A DNA stretch of 64,000 nt from Paenibacillus glycanilyticus (GTDB lineage: Bacteria > Bacillota > Bacilli > Paenibacillales > Paenibacillaceae): positions 62,001 to 126,000 of the forward strand of contig NZ_JAMBNP010000006.1 in NCBI RefSeq assembly GCF_023715145.1, given 5' to 3'. This document shows, in pieces, positions 1 through 8,639 of the stretch. The position numbers were made by a program, and so were the translations under genes. Below the pieces are notes generated by a model. The model had not been told where the DNA came from. It saw nothing but the letters and a program-made list of their open reading frames with translations, and searched no databases. Positions within the stretch are counted from its first letter, which is position 1, and each line of letters starts with the position of its first letter.

Positions 1-2576
1 CGCTCGGCATCAGCCCGAAAGTTAGCACGAACATGCTTGAGCTTGAAACTTATGGCCTGACTAAGGGCGATCTGGCCGCACTGCCGGCTGAGCTTGTCTG
101 GACGAAAGCACCCGCCGACGTATCCAATGGCTGGGATGCTATCGAAAAGCTTCGCAAAGCCTACACGGGCACGATTGCTTTCGAATTCAGCCACGTTCAT
201 AACGAAGAAGAGCGCGCTTGGCTGAAGCAGCGCGTCGAGAAGGAAATTCCGGCGAGCAAGCTCAGCACGGACGAACGCAAGAAGCTCCTGACGAAGCTGT
301 TCGAGGCCGAACAATTCGAAGACTTCCTGCAGCGCACGTTTGTCGGACAGAAACGTTTCTCGGTTGAAGGCAACGACGTTCTCGTAGCCCTCATTGACGA
401 GATGGTTCATGAGCTGTCCAATGACGGCGTTAAACATATTTCGATGGGCATGGCGCATCGCGGCCGCTTGAACATTCTGGCGCATGTGCTTGGCAAGCCG
501 TACAGCAAGATTTTCTCCGAGTTCCATAACGCAACGAACAAAAAAATGAGCCCGTCCGAAGGCTCCATCGGCATCAACTACGGCTGGACCGGAGACGTGA
601 AATATCACCTTGGCGCCAACCGTTCGATCGGTACCGGCGAAACGGTTAAGACCCGCATTACGCTTGCGAACAACCCGAGCCACTTGGAGTACGTGAATCC
701 CGTTGTTGACGGCTTCACGCGCGCCGCACAGGATGACCGTACGGCAGCTGGCTATCCGAAGCAAAACCTGGATTCCGCCGCAACCATCATTATGCACGGC
801 GACGCTGCTTTCCCTGGCGAAGGCATCGTTGCGGAGACGATGAACCTGTCGCAGCTTAAGGGTTACTCCCATGGCGGTACGCTTCATGTCATCGTCAACA
901 ACAAAATCGGCTTCACTACGGAGAGCCACGATTCCCGTTCGACGCATTACGCGAGCGACGTTGCGAAGGGTTACGAGATTCCGATCGTTCACGTCAACGC
1001 CGATGACCCGGATGCGGTTATTACGGCAGCCCGTATGGCAAGCGAGTACCGCACGAAGTTCAAGAAGGACTTCCTGATCGACCTGATCGGCTACCGTAAA
1101 TACGGCCACAACGAGACGGATGATCCGGAAACAACGCAACCAACGATTTACAAAAAAGTAAAGGCTCATCCGACAGTCAGCCGTATCTTTACGGACAAAC
1201 TGGTTGCGGAAGGCGCGCTTACCGAGCAAGAAGCGGAAGGTCTGAAGCAAGAAGTCATCGGCCGTCTGAAAGCAGCCTACGAGGAAATGAAGAGCCGCGA
1301 TGGCCAAGAGCCCGTTCATCAGACGCAAGGCTTGCCTAATGATCAATCGGCAGGCGAGCAAGTGGCTCCTGTCTCCGTCGAACAGCTTCGCGAGATGAAC
1401 GCGAACCTGCTCAAATGGCCGGAGAACTTCACCGTATATCCGAAGCTGCAGCGCATCCTGGAACGCCGCGCGACTGCCGTGAACGACGGCGAGAAAATGG
1501 ACTGGGGCCATGCCGAGACGCTTGCGTTCGCATCGATTCTCGCAGAAGGCAAGCCAATCCGGCTCAGCGGCCAGGACGTCGAACGCGCAACGTTCGCACA
1601 CCGCAACCTGGTGCTGCATGATGCGGAGACTGGCGATACGTTCTGCCCGCTCCATCATCTGCCTGAAGCAAAAGCTTCGTTTGCGATTCATAACAGCCCA
1701 CTCTCCGAAGCAGCTGTTCTTGGCTTCGAATACGGCTATAACGTACACGCTCCCGAGACGATGGTTATCTGGGAAGCACAGTACGGCGACTTCACAAACG
1801 TTGCTCAAGTGCTGATCGATCAGTTCATCTCGGCCGGCCGTGCAAAATGGCAGCAAAAATCCAGCCTGATCATGATGCTTCCGCACGGTTATGAAGGCCA
1901 AGGTCCGGAGCACTCCAGCGCTCGTCTGGAACGCTTCCTGCAGCTGTCCGCCGAAGAGAACTGGACGGTAGTGAACCTGTCCAGCGCAGCGAACTACTTC
2001 CACCTGCTTCGCCGTCAAGCTTCGATCACGGAGAGCGATGCTGCCCGTCCGCTGATCATCATGGCGCCTAAGAGCTTGATTCGTAACCCGCGCGTTGCTT
2101 CGGAAATTTCGGAGCTCAGCAATGGTTCGTTCAAGACCGTTATTGAGCAGAAGGGTCTTGGCGCTAAGCCTGACCGCGTGGAACGTCTCGTTCTTGCTAC
2201 CGGCAAGATGGCTATTGATATTGAAGAAGCCATTGAGAAAAACGCCGATCAAGAGCTGGATTGGCTGCATGTCGTACGCGTTGAGCAGCTGTATCCGTTC
2301 CCTGAGAAAGAAATCGCAGCGATTATCGAACGTCTGCCAAATCTGAAGGAAATCGTTTGGGTACAAGAAGAGCCGCAAAACATGGGTTCGTGGTTCTACA
2401 CAGAGCCTCGTCTGCGCAAAATCGCGCCAGCCGCTGCAAGCGTAAGCTACATCGGCCGTCCGGAACGCTCGAGTACGGCAAGCGGCTTCCAGCAAGTACA
2501 CAGCTTCGAACAGCAGCACATTTTATTGCAAACACTAAAATATAGTCCGTCGTTGACATATAACACTGGGAGGTAA
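1..2576 (+). CDS. odhA: 2-oxoglutarate dehydrogenase E1 component, 5' truncated
   Basis: Thiamine-diphosphate E1 subunit of the 2-oxoglutarate dehydrogenase complex (TCA cycle, cytosol). It decarboxylates 2-oxoglutarate and passes the succinyl group to the lipoyl arm of E2. The reading frame is open from base 3 without a stop, so the N terminus lies outside the window; about 857 residues are visible, against about 950 in full-length homologues. The segment HGDAAFPGEG followed by MNLSQL is the typical E1 cofactor region, and GMAHRGRLN and YRKYGHNETDDP are characteristic of this family. The stop is 6 bp before odhB, and the odhB ribosome binding site lies inside the odhA end, so the two genes are one translational unit. 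Identification is secure. Confidence 0.96.
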   Translation, partial: LGISPKVSTNMLELETYGLTKGDLAALPAELVWTKAPADVSNGWDAIEKLRKAYTGTIAFEFSHVHNEEERAWLKQRVEKEIPASKLSTDERKKLLTKLFEAEQFEDFLQRTFVGQKRFSVEGNDVLVALIDEMVHELSNDGVKHISMGMAHRGRLNILAHVLGKPYSKIFSEFHNATNKKMSPSEGSIGINYGWTGDVKYHLGANRSIGTGETVKTRITLANNPSHLEYVNPVVDGFTRAAQDDRTAAGYPKQNLDSAATIIMHGDAAFPGEGIVAETMNLSQLKGYSHGGTLHVIVNNKIGFTTESHDSRSTHYASDVAKGYEIPIVHVNADDPDAVITAARMASEYRTKFKKDFLIDLIGYRKYGHNETDDPETTQPTIYKKVKAHPTVSRIFTDKLVAEGALTEQEAEGLKQEVIGRLKAAYEEMKSRDGQEPVHQTQGLPNDQSAGEQVAPVSVEQLREMNANLLKWPENFTVYPKLQRILERRATAVNDGEKMDWGHAETLAFASILAEGKPIRLSGQDVERATFAHRNLVLHDAETGDTFCPLHHLPEAKASFAIHNSPLSEAAVLGFEYGYNVHAPETMVIWEAQYGDFTNVAQVLIDQFISAGRAKWQQKSSLIMMLPHGYEGQGPEHSSARLERFLQLSAEENWTVVNLSSAANYFHLLRRQASITESDAARPLIIMAPKSLIRNPRVASEISELSNGSFKTVIEQKGLGAKPDRVERLVLATGKMAIDIEEAIEKNADQELDWLHVVRVEQLYPFPEKEIAAIIERLPNLKEIVWVQEEPQNMGSWFYTEPRLRKIAPAAASVSYIGRPERSSTASGFQQVHSFEQQHILLQTLKYSPSLTYNTGR

Positions 2577-2582
2577 GCTCAC

Positions 2583-3824
2583 GTGCAACAAATCATAGTA
2601 CCGGCAATGGGTGAATCAATTACGGAGGGCACAATCTCCAAATGGGTAGTCAAAGTAGGAGACGCTGTTAAACAAGGCGATGTGCTTCTTGAGCTCGAAA
2701 CTGACAAAGTAAACATCGAAATCAGCGCTGAGTCCGACGGCGTATTGCAAGAAATCTCGAAAAACGAAGGCGACACTGTACAAATCGGTGAAGTCATCGG
2801 CACAATCGGAGCTGGCAGCGGTGCTGCCGCTCCAACGCCGGCTGCTGCTCCTGCAGCTGAAGCAGCGCCTGCACCGGCAGCCGCTCCGGCTCCTGCAGCA
2901 CCAGCTGCTGCTACGGCGGTTGCGGTTGCTCCGGCTCCTGCGGCTGACAGCCACCTGAATGCATCTCCTGCAGCTCGCAAGCTTGCAAGAGAAAAAGGCA
3001 TCGACATCAGCGAAGCTCAATCCACGCTTGGACGCGTCGAGCTTCGTCCATCGGCTCCTGCTCCTGCAGCAGCGCCGGCGGCACCTGCCGCTAAAGCGGC
3101 TCAACCGGAATTTACGTCGAACAAGCCTTACACTCGTACGAAAATGTCCCGCCGCCGCGCGACAATCGCTAACCGCCTCGTTGAAGCGCAACAGACTGCA
3201 GCGATGCTCACTACTTTCAACGAAGTTGATATGACAGCGATCATGGATGTTCGTAAACGCCGCAAGCAATCGTTCCTGGACAAACACGAGGTTGGTCTTG
3301 GCTTCATGTCCTTCTTCACGAAAGCAGTTGTTGGCGCATTGAAAGAGTTCCCTAATTTGAATGCTGAGATCAACAACGGCGATATTATCGCTAAACAATA
3401 CTACGATATCGGCATCGCCGTATCGGCTAAAGAAGGTTTGGTTGTTCCTGTCGTTCGCGACGCGGACCGTCTGAGCTTCGCAGAGATCGAGAAATCGATC
3501 GTATCCCTGGCTAAAAAAGCGCGCGACAACTCGCTGGCGCTGGATGAGCTGCAAGGCGGCACATTCACGATCACTAACGGCGGTACATTTGGATCGCTCT
3601 TGTCGACTCCAATCCTGAATGCTCCGCAAGTTGGTATTCTGGGCATGCACAAAATCCAGCTTCGTCCGGTAGCGATTGACGCTGAACGTTCGGAGAACCG
3701 TCCGATGATGTACATCGCCCTCACTTACGATCACCGTATCGTTGACGGCTCGGAAGCAGTACGCTTCCTTGTAAAAGTAAAAGAAATGCTCGAAGATCCA
3801 GAAACCCTGTTGCTCGAGGGCTAA
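2583..3824 (+). CDS. odhB: dihydrolipoyllysine-residue succinyltransferase (E2 of 2-oxoglutarate dehydrogenase)
   Basis: E2 core of the 2-oxoglutarate dehydrogenase complex; it transfers succinyl from lipoyl-lysine to CoA. Start is GTG at 2583, preceded by GGGAGG at 2568-2573. Domains in order: lipoyl domain (about 1-75, lipoylated lysine in ELETDKVNI, K42), a long Ala/Pro-rich swinging linker (about 80-120), peripheral subunit-binding domain (LNASPAARKLAREKG), a second Ala/Pro linker, then the acyltransferase core (about 180-413) with the catalytic YDHRIVDG motif near the C terminus. At 413 aa the length is normal. It follows odhA directly and is followed by a strong terminator. No E3 gene is present here. 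Confidence 0.97.
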   Translation: MQQIIVPAMGESITEGTISKWVVKVGDAVKQGDVLLELETDKVNIEISAESDGVLQEISKNEGDTVQIGEVIGTIGAGSGAAAPTPAAAPAAEAAPAPAAAPAPAAPAAATAVAVAPAPAADSHLNASPAARKLAREKGIDISEAQSTLGRVELRPSAPAPAAAPAAPAAKAAQPEFTSNKPYTRTKMSRRRATIANRLVEAQQTAAMLTTFNEVDMTAIMDVRKRRKQSFLDKHEVGLGFMSFFTKAVVGALKEFPNLNAEINNGDIIAKQYYDIGIAVSAKEGLVVPVVRDADRLSFAEIEKSIVSLAKKARDNSLALDELQGGTFTITNGGTFGSLLSTPILNAPQVGILGMHKIQLRPVAIDAERSENRPMMYIALTYDHRIVDGSEAVRFLVKVKEMLEDPETLLLEG

Positions 3825-3830
3825 TAAAGG

Positions 3831-3875
3831 AAGGGCCGTACCTGGTCGTTTATGACTTGGGTACGGCCCTTTTTT
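3831..3875 (+). terminator. Rho-independent terminator of odhAB
   Basis: A perfect 12-bp stem (AAGGGCCGTACC pairing with GGTACGGCCCTT, 3831-3842 with 3860-3871) is followed by a T run. It sits 7 bp after the odhB stop. The convergent lipoprotein gene ends at 3880, so the hairpin may serve both strands. Confidence 0.9.
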
Positions 3876-3879
3876 AGGT

Positions 3880-4635
3880 TTATTCTTGCTTGATTGGCAG
3901 CTTTGCAAAGACTTTACCGTTCCAAGTAAGCAGGGCCATGATGTCTTTGCTAAACCCCTTTACCTTGTTCTTGGTTAAATCAACCTCGATCAGGTACTTC
4001 AAGCTATTGTCCTCCATACTTATAAAGTAGTAATAGGCAGCTTCCTTCGCCTCGATAAACATTCCTCTATCTACCCGAAAGTCTTTTGGATTTAACGCTT
4101 CCTTCTCTTGAAGAAACTTATACGAAACTTCTGGATTGAAACTTCCCGTCCTATCGCCGGGATCATCAATTCCCTCTACTCCGGTTTGCGTTTCATTTGA
4201 GATTTTCAGCACGTCGCCGCTACCCGCGTTTAATACAAGCGCGTATCTCTCATTATTAGCGGAGGAAATGGTTAAGTAAAATAAACCTTCTGGTACTTTT
4301 TTTAGCTTTGCTTCGGCATCTAGTTTATCATCGGGGCGTATATCATGCTCAACAAGCTCTTTCAGCGCATTCAAATCAACGGCAGACACTTCAATTTGAG
4401 CATTATCCGGCGAAAGCGTGTTACCGAAATATTTCTCGACAGCACTTAGCCCAATTGACTTGATTGTTGCTACTGAAAGCATTCCTCCGGGTATTGATGT
4501 TTCGTTATCTTTATTGCCTGCATTATATTTTTTAACCATATAGATATTCTTAGGGACAGGGTCAATAAAGGAACTGCAGCCGGTCACTAAAACTAGGAGT
4601 GAAGCTGAAACGAGAAGTCCTGCTATCCTGTTCAT
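3880..4635 (-). CDS. lipoprotein of a two-component operon, function unknown
   Basis: A 251-aa exported lipoprotein. The N terminus has a short basic start, a hydrophobic stretch and the lipobox LVTGC with the acylated cysteine at residue 20, so the mature protein should be tethered to the outer face of the membrane. The rest is soluble, and I recognise no named domain. Its start overlaps the upstream kinase gene by 4 bp and has a GGGAGG site in the kinase 3' end, which indicates translational coupling. Encoded as the last gene of a regulator-kinase-lipoprotein operon, it could be a ligand-sensing or accessory partner of the kinase; that role is inferred only from position. Confidence 0.8.
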   Translation of the reverse strand: MNRIAGLLVSASLLVLVTGCSSFIDPVPKNIYMVKKYNAGNKDNETSIPGGMLSVATIKSIGLSAVEKYFGNTLSPDNAQIEVSAVDLNALKELVEHDIRPDDKLDAEAKLKKVPEGLFYLTISSANNERYALVLNAGSGDVLKISNETQTGVEGIDDPGDRTGSFNPEVSYKFLQEKEALNPKDFRVDRGMFIEAKEAAYYYFISMEDNSLKYLIEVDLTKNKVKGFSKDIMALLTWNGKVFAKLPIKQE

Positions 4636-6059
4636 GGCGATGTTCCTCCCGGCTTGAACGTAACGATGAACGTTGTTCCTCGGTCTAATTCACTTCTCAC
4701 GTTAATATCGGCATTGTGCAAACTGGCAATTCTTTGGCATATGGATAATCCAAGTCCGGCGCCGTTGTTCCTCCTCGACCGAGCTTTATCCGTCATGTAA
4801 AATGGTTCAAAGATACGATCTAGATGCTCGCTTTCGATACCGCCCCCTTCATCCTCGATTTCAAGAACATAATTTTGGCCTTGACGGGCTGCCCGAATTG
4901 TTATGCTTTGATTCTTGGATGATGCTTTGATTGAGTTGTCGACGAAGTTGAAAATTAGAGCTTTAATCAAATCCTTTTCCAGTCTCAAGCATGCATTCTC
5001 GCAATGCAAGTTAATTGTCAATTGTTGTTCCCTTGCTTTCATCTCGAGAGCAGGCATAATCTCGGCTAGAATGTCGCAGAAATCCAACTCCTTCAACGGA
5101 AATTCCGATCTCTCAAGCTGGATTAAATCCATCAGCTTGAAGGAAAGGGATTCCAGCCGTTTCCCCTCAGATAGAATGACGTTTAATCCTTCTAACAGCT
5201 GGGAAGAGTTTATTTTCCCCGTTCTAAGAATGTTCGCATAGCCGATTATCGACGTTAACGGCGTTTTTAACTCATGCGTGAAATTATCGATGAACAATTG
5301 CTTTTCCCGGTTAAGCCGTTCCAAATCCTTGATCTTATCCTCGACAACCGATGCCATTACGTTGAAATTGCTTGCTAATACGCCAATCTCATCCTTTGAC
5401 CCCGACTCAGCTCGCTCGGCAAAAGCGCCGGCGGCAATAAATTTTGCAGTACGATTAAGACGGTAAATAGGTATCGTCAGTCTTTTGCTGACAACGAACA
5501 TGAGGAGCATGTAAGTCGAACATGCGATGATATTAACCTTCAAATAGAACATATATTGATCCGCATGCTCCTTGTACACCGAGGTAATATCTTTTATATA
5601 GGTAAACGTGTAATTTTTCTGGTTGATCTTCACAAGGTTCGATGTAAACAGAATGGTTCGTTTATCGACATCCCGCAGTATATATTTAATTTCATCCTCC
5701 TTCACCTGTTCCGATTCGTTAAGGTCTATAGGCATCTCGAAGTCTGTATTGTTATAGACCGCTTTTCCTTTATCGTTTGTGATCGTCATATAAACGCCCT
5801 GATCCCCGACCTTCCCAACAAATCCTTTGGCAATATTCGCGAGTACTTTCTCCTCATACTCGTCGGAATCATAGATAAGGACGATGGGCACGATAGCATC
5901 CACGCTCGAATGAATATTCTTGTTCTGGCTTAAGGCGTTATCGATTTCGCGATTAAGCAACTTGCCGTGATTCCGCTGGATAACAATAAAAGATGTCGCG
6001 TTAAATACTAAAATGAAGATGATAATCGAGAACGTGAAAATCTTAAGCCAAAATTTCAT
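4632..6059 (-). CDS. sensor histidine kinase (HAMP, HisKA, HATPase)
   Basis: Membrane sensor kinase of 475 aa. A transmembrane helix at about 8-28 and another at about 170-195 bracket an extracytoplasmic sensor domain of about 140 residues. HAMP follows (after SKRLTIPIYRLNR), then the dimerisation/phosphoacceptor helix with the phosphorylated histidine in FTHELKTPLTS, and a C-terminal ATPase with the N box NFVDNSIKAS and glycine boxes DEGGGIE and GAGLGLS. The response regulator gene ends 2 bp upstream and the lipoprotein gene overlaps its end, so the three are one operon. The start has GGAGGT in good position. The signal sensed cannot be told from sequence. Confidence 0.92.
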   Translation of the reverse strand: MKFWLKIFTFSIIIFILVFNATSFIVIQRNHGKLLNREIDNALSQNKNIHSSVDAIVPIVLIYDSDEYEEKVLANIAKGFVGKVGDQGVYMTITNDKGKAVYNNTDFEMPIDLNESEQVKEDEIKYILRDVDKRTILFTSNLVKINQKNYTFTYIKDITSVYKEHADQYMFYLKVNIIACSTYMLLMFVVSKRLTIPIYRLNRTAKFIAAGAFAERAESGSKDEIGVLASNFNVMASVVEDKIKDLERLNREKQLFIDNFTHELKTPLTSIIGYANILRTGKINSSQLLEGLNVILSEGKRLESLSFKLMDLIQLERSEFPLKELDFCDILAEIMPALEMKAREQQLTINLHCENACLRLEKDLIKALIFNFVDNSIKASSKNQSITIRAARQGQNYVLEIEDEGGGIESEHLDRIFEPFYMTDKARSRRNNGAGLGLSICQRIASLHNADINVRSELDRGTTFIVTFKPGGTSP

Positions 6060-6061
6060 GG

Positions 6062-6718
6062 CTAGACCTCCAACCGGTAACCGATTTTAAAGATGGTTTT
6101 GATCCGGTCCTGAAGACGAAGCTTTTTGCGCAAGGACTTAATATGCACATCTACGGTTCTCGTATCGCCATAATAGTCAATGCCCCATACTTTATCGAGA
6201 AACTGCTCGCGCGAAAGCGCGATATTTTTGTTTACGATTAGAACGACAAGCAGATCGAATTCTTTAGGTGTCAGTTCTACAGGCTCGCCTTTTAATGTAG
6301 TTAATCGCTTGTCCGGAAACACGCGGACATCGTCGATGCTAATCTCCGATTCATCCTTGCCGTATCTGCGAAGCACGGTTTCGATCCGCGCAAGCAGCTC
6401 GATTCCGTCAAACGGTTTTACCATATAATCGTCGGCGCCTAATTTGAGGCCGTTGACTTTATCGAATACCGCGCTTTTCGCCGTCAAAAAAATAACGGGA
6501 ATATTTTTGGGCCTGATTTGTTCCATCAGACTAAAGCCATCCAGCTTAGGTATCATAACGTCCAGAATAATGAGATCGAACTTTTCCCGTTCAATCCCTT
6601 CAAGCGCTGCGAGTCCATCGTAAACCTGCACCGTTTGATAATGAACGAGAGTAAGATTCATCTTTATGATGTTGGAAATATTGGGATCGTCCTCGACGAT
6701 CAGTATTTTTTTGTCCAT
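6062..6718 (-). CDS. OmpR/PhoB-family response regulator
   Basis: A 218-aa DNA-binding response regulator, partner of the adjacent kinase. The receiver domain (about 1-115) has the acidic pair in IVEDD, the phosphoacceptor aspartate in LIILDVMIPKLDG and the conserved lysine in DYMVKPF. The C-terminal winged helix (about 125-215) carries LTPKEFDLL and DTRTVDVHIKSLRKKL, typical of the OmpR class. I place the start at 6718 (MDKKILIV) rather than at an in-frame ATG 18 codons upstream: family members begin here and a GGGGAA site precedes it. It is the first gene of a three-gene operon; its promoter must lie in the 111-bp gap before the next gene. Confidence 0.92.
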   Translation of the reverse strand: MDKKILIVEDDPNISNIIKMNLTLVHYQTVQVYDGLAALEGIEREKFDLIILDVMIPKLDGFSLMEQIRPKNIPVIFLTAKSAVFDKVNGLKLGADDYMVKPFDGIELLARIETVLRRYGKDESEISIDDVRVFPDKRLTTLKGEPVELTPKEFDLLVVLIVNKNIALSREQFLDKVWGIDYYGDTRTVDVHIKSLRKKLRLQDRIKTIFKIGYRLEV

Positions 6719-6829
6719 GGCACCGAATTCCCCGCTTATGAAGTGATAGGCAACTTTCATTGTATACGTCAAATCTTAAAAGAAGCTGAGACAAGCCGAT
6801 TCCAAGAGTTGCCTAATAACGCCATATGA

Positions 6830-7528
6830 CTAACCGATCGTATCAGCGATTAATTTCGCGTAAGCTTCGGCTCCTTTTGGCTGCAAATGAACGCCGTCTT
6901 TCGTGAACCAATCTGATTTACCGCTGCTCAAAGCGCGCCAATCAATCAATTTCACGTTGGAGTGTTCCTTCGCCGCTTCAGCCAGCGTCTTGTTCACCGT
7001 ATCCTGCCAATCTCTTGGGACATTCGTGTTAACAAGATAAACCCGCTTATCGTCTCCTATCGTTTTCAAAAGCTCATTTAGTTTTTTTGCAGTGAACGGT
7101 CCGTTTGTGCCGAGCTCAATCACTACCGCATGCCCCAACTTGTTCTCTGACTTCAGCAGGCTTACCACTTCAATTGCATCCGATAATTGCCGGCTGACTT
7201 TGCCGTCGATTACGATGCCGGGGATAAGCTTTTCCAATTCCGCTTTCACTCCTACCATTACAGAATCGCCAACCGCTGTTACTCCGCCGGAATCCTGGGT
7301 ATTTGTCGGAATGCTGGATGTCGGCTCCCCCGTCCCGCTAGGCGTTGGGCTCGGAGTAGAGTCCGACGTTGTTCCCGTTTCATTTGCATTTGTCTCCGTG
7401 GTTGGTTGAATGGAATGAGCAGGTTGATTGTTCCCTGCTCCCTCACAAGCTGCGCAAATCATTACGATCATCAGAATCGCCGGCAAAGTGATCATGCGAA
7501 TACCTTTTTTCATGGATTTGGATTTCAT
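6830..7528 (-). other. possible internal in-frame start giving a stand-alone exported SGNH protein
   Basis: Inside the acyltransferase/SGNH gene an in-frame ATG (codon 371 of the long form) is preceded by AAGGAG (7538-7543) with an ideal 9-nt spacer. The 232-aa product would begin MKSKSMKKG, run into a hydrophobic core and AAC, resembling a signal peptide of secreted or lipid-anchored proteins, followed by the Ser/Thr/Pro linker and the complete SGNH domain. The site and signal-like sequence are seen directly; translation from it is inferred. Confidence 0.45.
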
Positions 7529-8638
7529 ATTTTGTTTCTCCTTTTTCTTATATTTGAAAAGTTTACCGCTACGAAGCGGCTGCTCGAAGTAACGATAAGA
7601 CAGAGCGGCTATGAGAACAATCATGATTAATTGAGCTAGCTGATAAAGAAATTTCGAGTCTTCATAAGGACCTTTTGAACTACTCATCAGCACTTGCACC
7701 GGATAATGCCATAAATAAATGCCGTAGGAACGAATCCCGATCCATCGCAGCGGTTTCCAGGACAATAATTTGCCGATCAGGCTAAACGGGCTTGCCGAAG
7801 CGACAATGACAAGTCCGGCAGCCATAGACAACACAAACATGCCGCCCCTGTACAGTGAATCGTCGTACTTGTCTACGCTCGTTATCATTAAAAGGGAGAT
7901 ACAAAGTCCAATTGCTCCTATAGCATCCAGCACGACGCTTCGCCTTCCGAGGGGCTCGGCAAGCTTGCGGCTAGGAATGAAAATTGCGAATGCCGCACCA
8001 ATGAATAATCCGAATGCTCGTGTGTCCGTGCCGTAGTAGACCCTGCTCGGATCAGTCCCCGGCACATACAAGAACGCCATGGCTATGAGAGAAGCCGCTG
8101 CAGCTGTCAATGTCACTACTGCCAGCTTACCGCGCGTCGGGAAAGGAATGAACCGGATCATCCCCCATAAGAGCAAAGGCCACACCAGGTAAAACTGCTC
8201 CTCCACCGCCAGCGACCATAAATGGCCGATTGGCGATAACGGACCAAAGCTTTCGAAATAAGAAACTTGCCGATAGATCAGATACCAGTTGCTCGTGTAG
8301 GTTAAGGCGGATAACATTTCCCCGCAAATATCGGATAATCTTCCGCGGTCGGCAAGCGCCAGATACACGGTTATGGCAAGCAGCATAAGCAGCATGGCCG
8401 GAAGCAGCCTTAGGGACCGCCTGATCCAGAACCGGCGGAAATGGATTCTTCCGGTACTTCTCCTTTCTTCCAGAAGCAGATCCGTAATGAGGTAGCCGGA
8501 TAAGACGAAAAAAACTCCAACCCCGAGCAAGCCCCCTGATGCGACAGGCCATCCAAAATGATAAGCGATTACGGCGATTACGGCGATGGCGCGCACCCCA
8601 TCCAGGCCAGGCATGTAGCGGTTGTTCGTTTGCGGCAT
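6830..8638 (-). CDS. OatA-like membrane acyltransferase fused to SGNH hydrolase domain
   Basis: A 602-aa predicted cell-envelope O-acetyltransferase. Residues about 10-350 form the multi-pass acyltransferase-3 domain, starting with the typical LDGVRAIAV and a conserved histidine at 27. A Lys-rich stretch, another hydrophobic helix (about 380-400) and a Ser/Thr/Pro linker lead to an SGNH esterase-like domain with GDSVMVG, the IELGTNG block and DGVHLQPKG (catalytic Asp/His). This architecture is that of OatA-type peptidoglycan O-acetyltransferases, though other glycans could be the acceptor. The start at 8638 has GGAGGGG 7 bp upstream; the preceding LCP gene stops 1 bp before it. An internal start at 7528 is described separately. 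Confidence 0.88.
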   Translation of the reverse strand: MPQTNNRYMPGLDGVRAIAVIAVIAYHFGWPVASGGLLGVGVFFVLSGYLITDLLLEERRSTGRIHFRRFWIRRSLRLLPAMLLMLLAITVYLALADRGRLSDICGEMLSALTYTSNWYLIYRQVSYFESFGPLSPIGHLWSLAVEEQFYLVWPLLLWGMIRFIPFPTRGKLAVVTLTAAAASLIAMAFLYVPGTDPSRVYYGTDTRAFGLFIGAAFAIFIPSRKLAEPLGRRSVVLDAIGAIGLCISLLMITSVDKYDDSLYRGGMFVLSMAAGLVIVASASPFSLIGKLLSWKPLRWIGIRSYGIYLWHYPVQVLMSSSKGPYEDSKFLYQLAQLIMIVLIAALSYRYFEQPLRSGKLFKYKKKEKQNMKSKSMKKGIRMITLPAILMIVMICAACEGAGNNQPAHSIQPTTETNANETGTTSDSTPSPTPSGTGEPTSSIPTNTQDSGGVTAVGDSVMVGVKAELEKLIPGIVIDGKVSRQLSDAIEVVSLLKSENKLGHAVVIELGTNGPFTAKKLNELLKTIGDDKRVYLVNTNVPRDWQDTVNKTLAEAAKEHSNVKLIDWRALSSGKSDWFTKDGVHLQPKGAEAYAKLIADTIG

Positions 8639-8639
8639 A

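Noticed and set aside
2616..3908. 430-codon minus-strand frame antisense to odhB
   Set aside because: Arises from the repetitive Ala/Pro codons of the odhB linkers; product is Ser/Arg/Cys low complexity.
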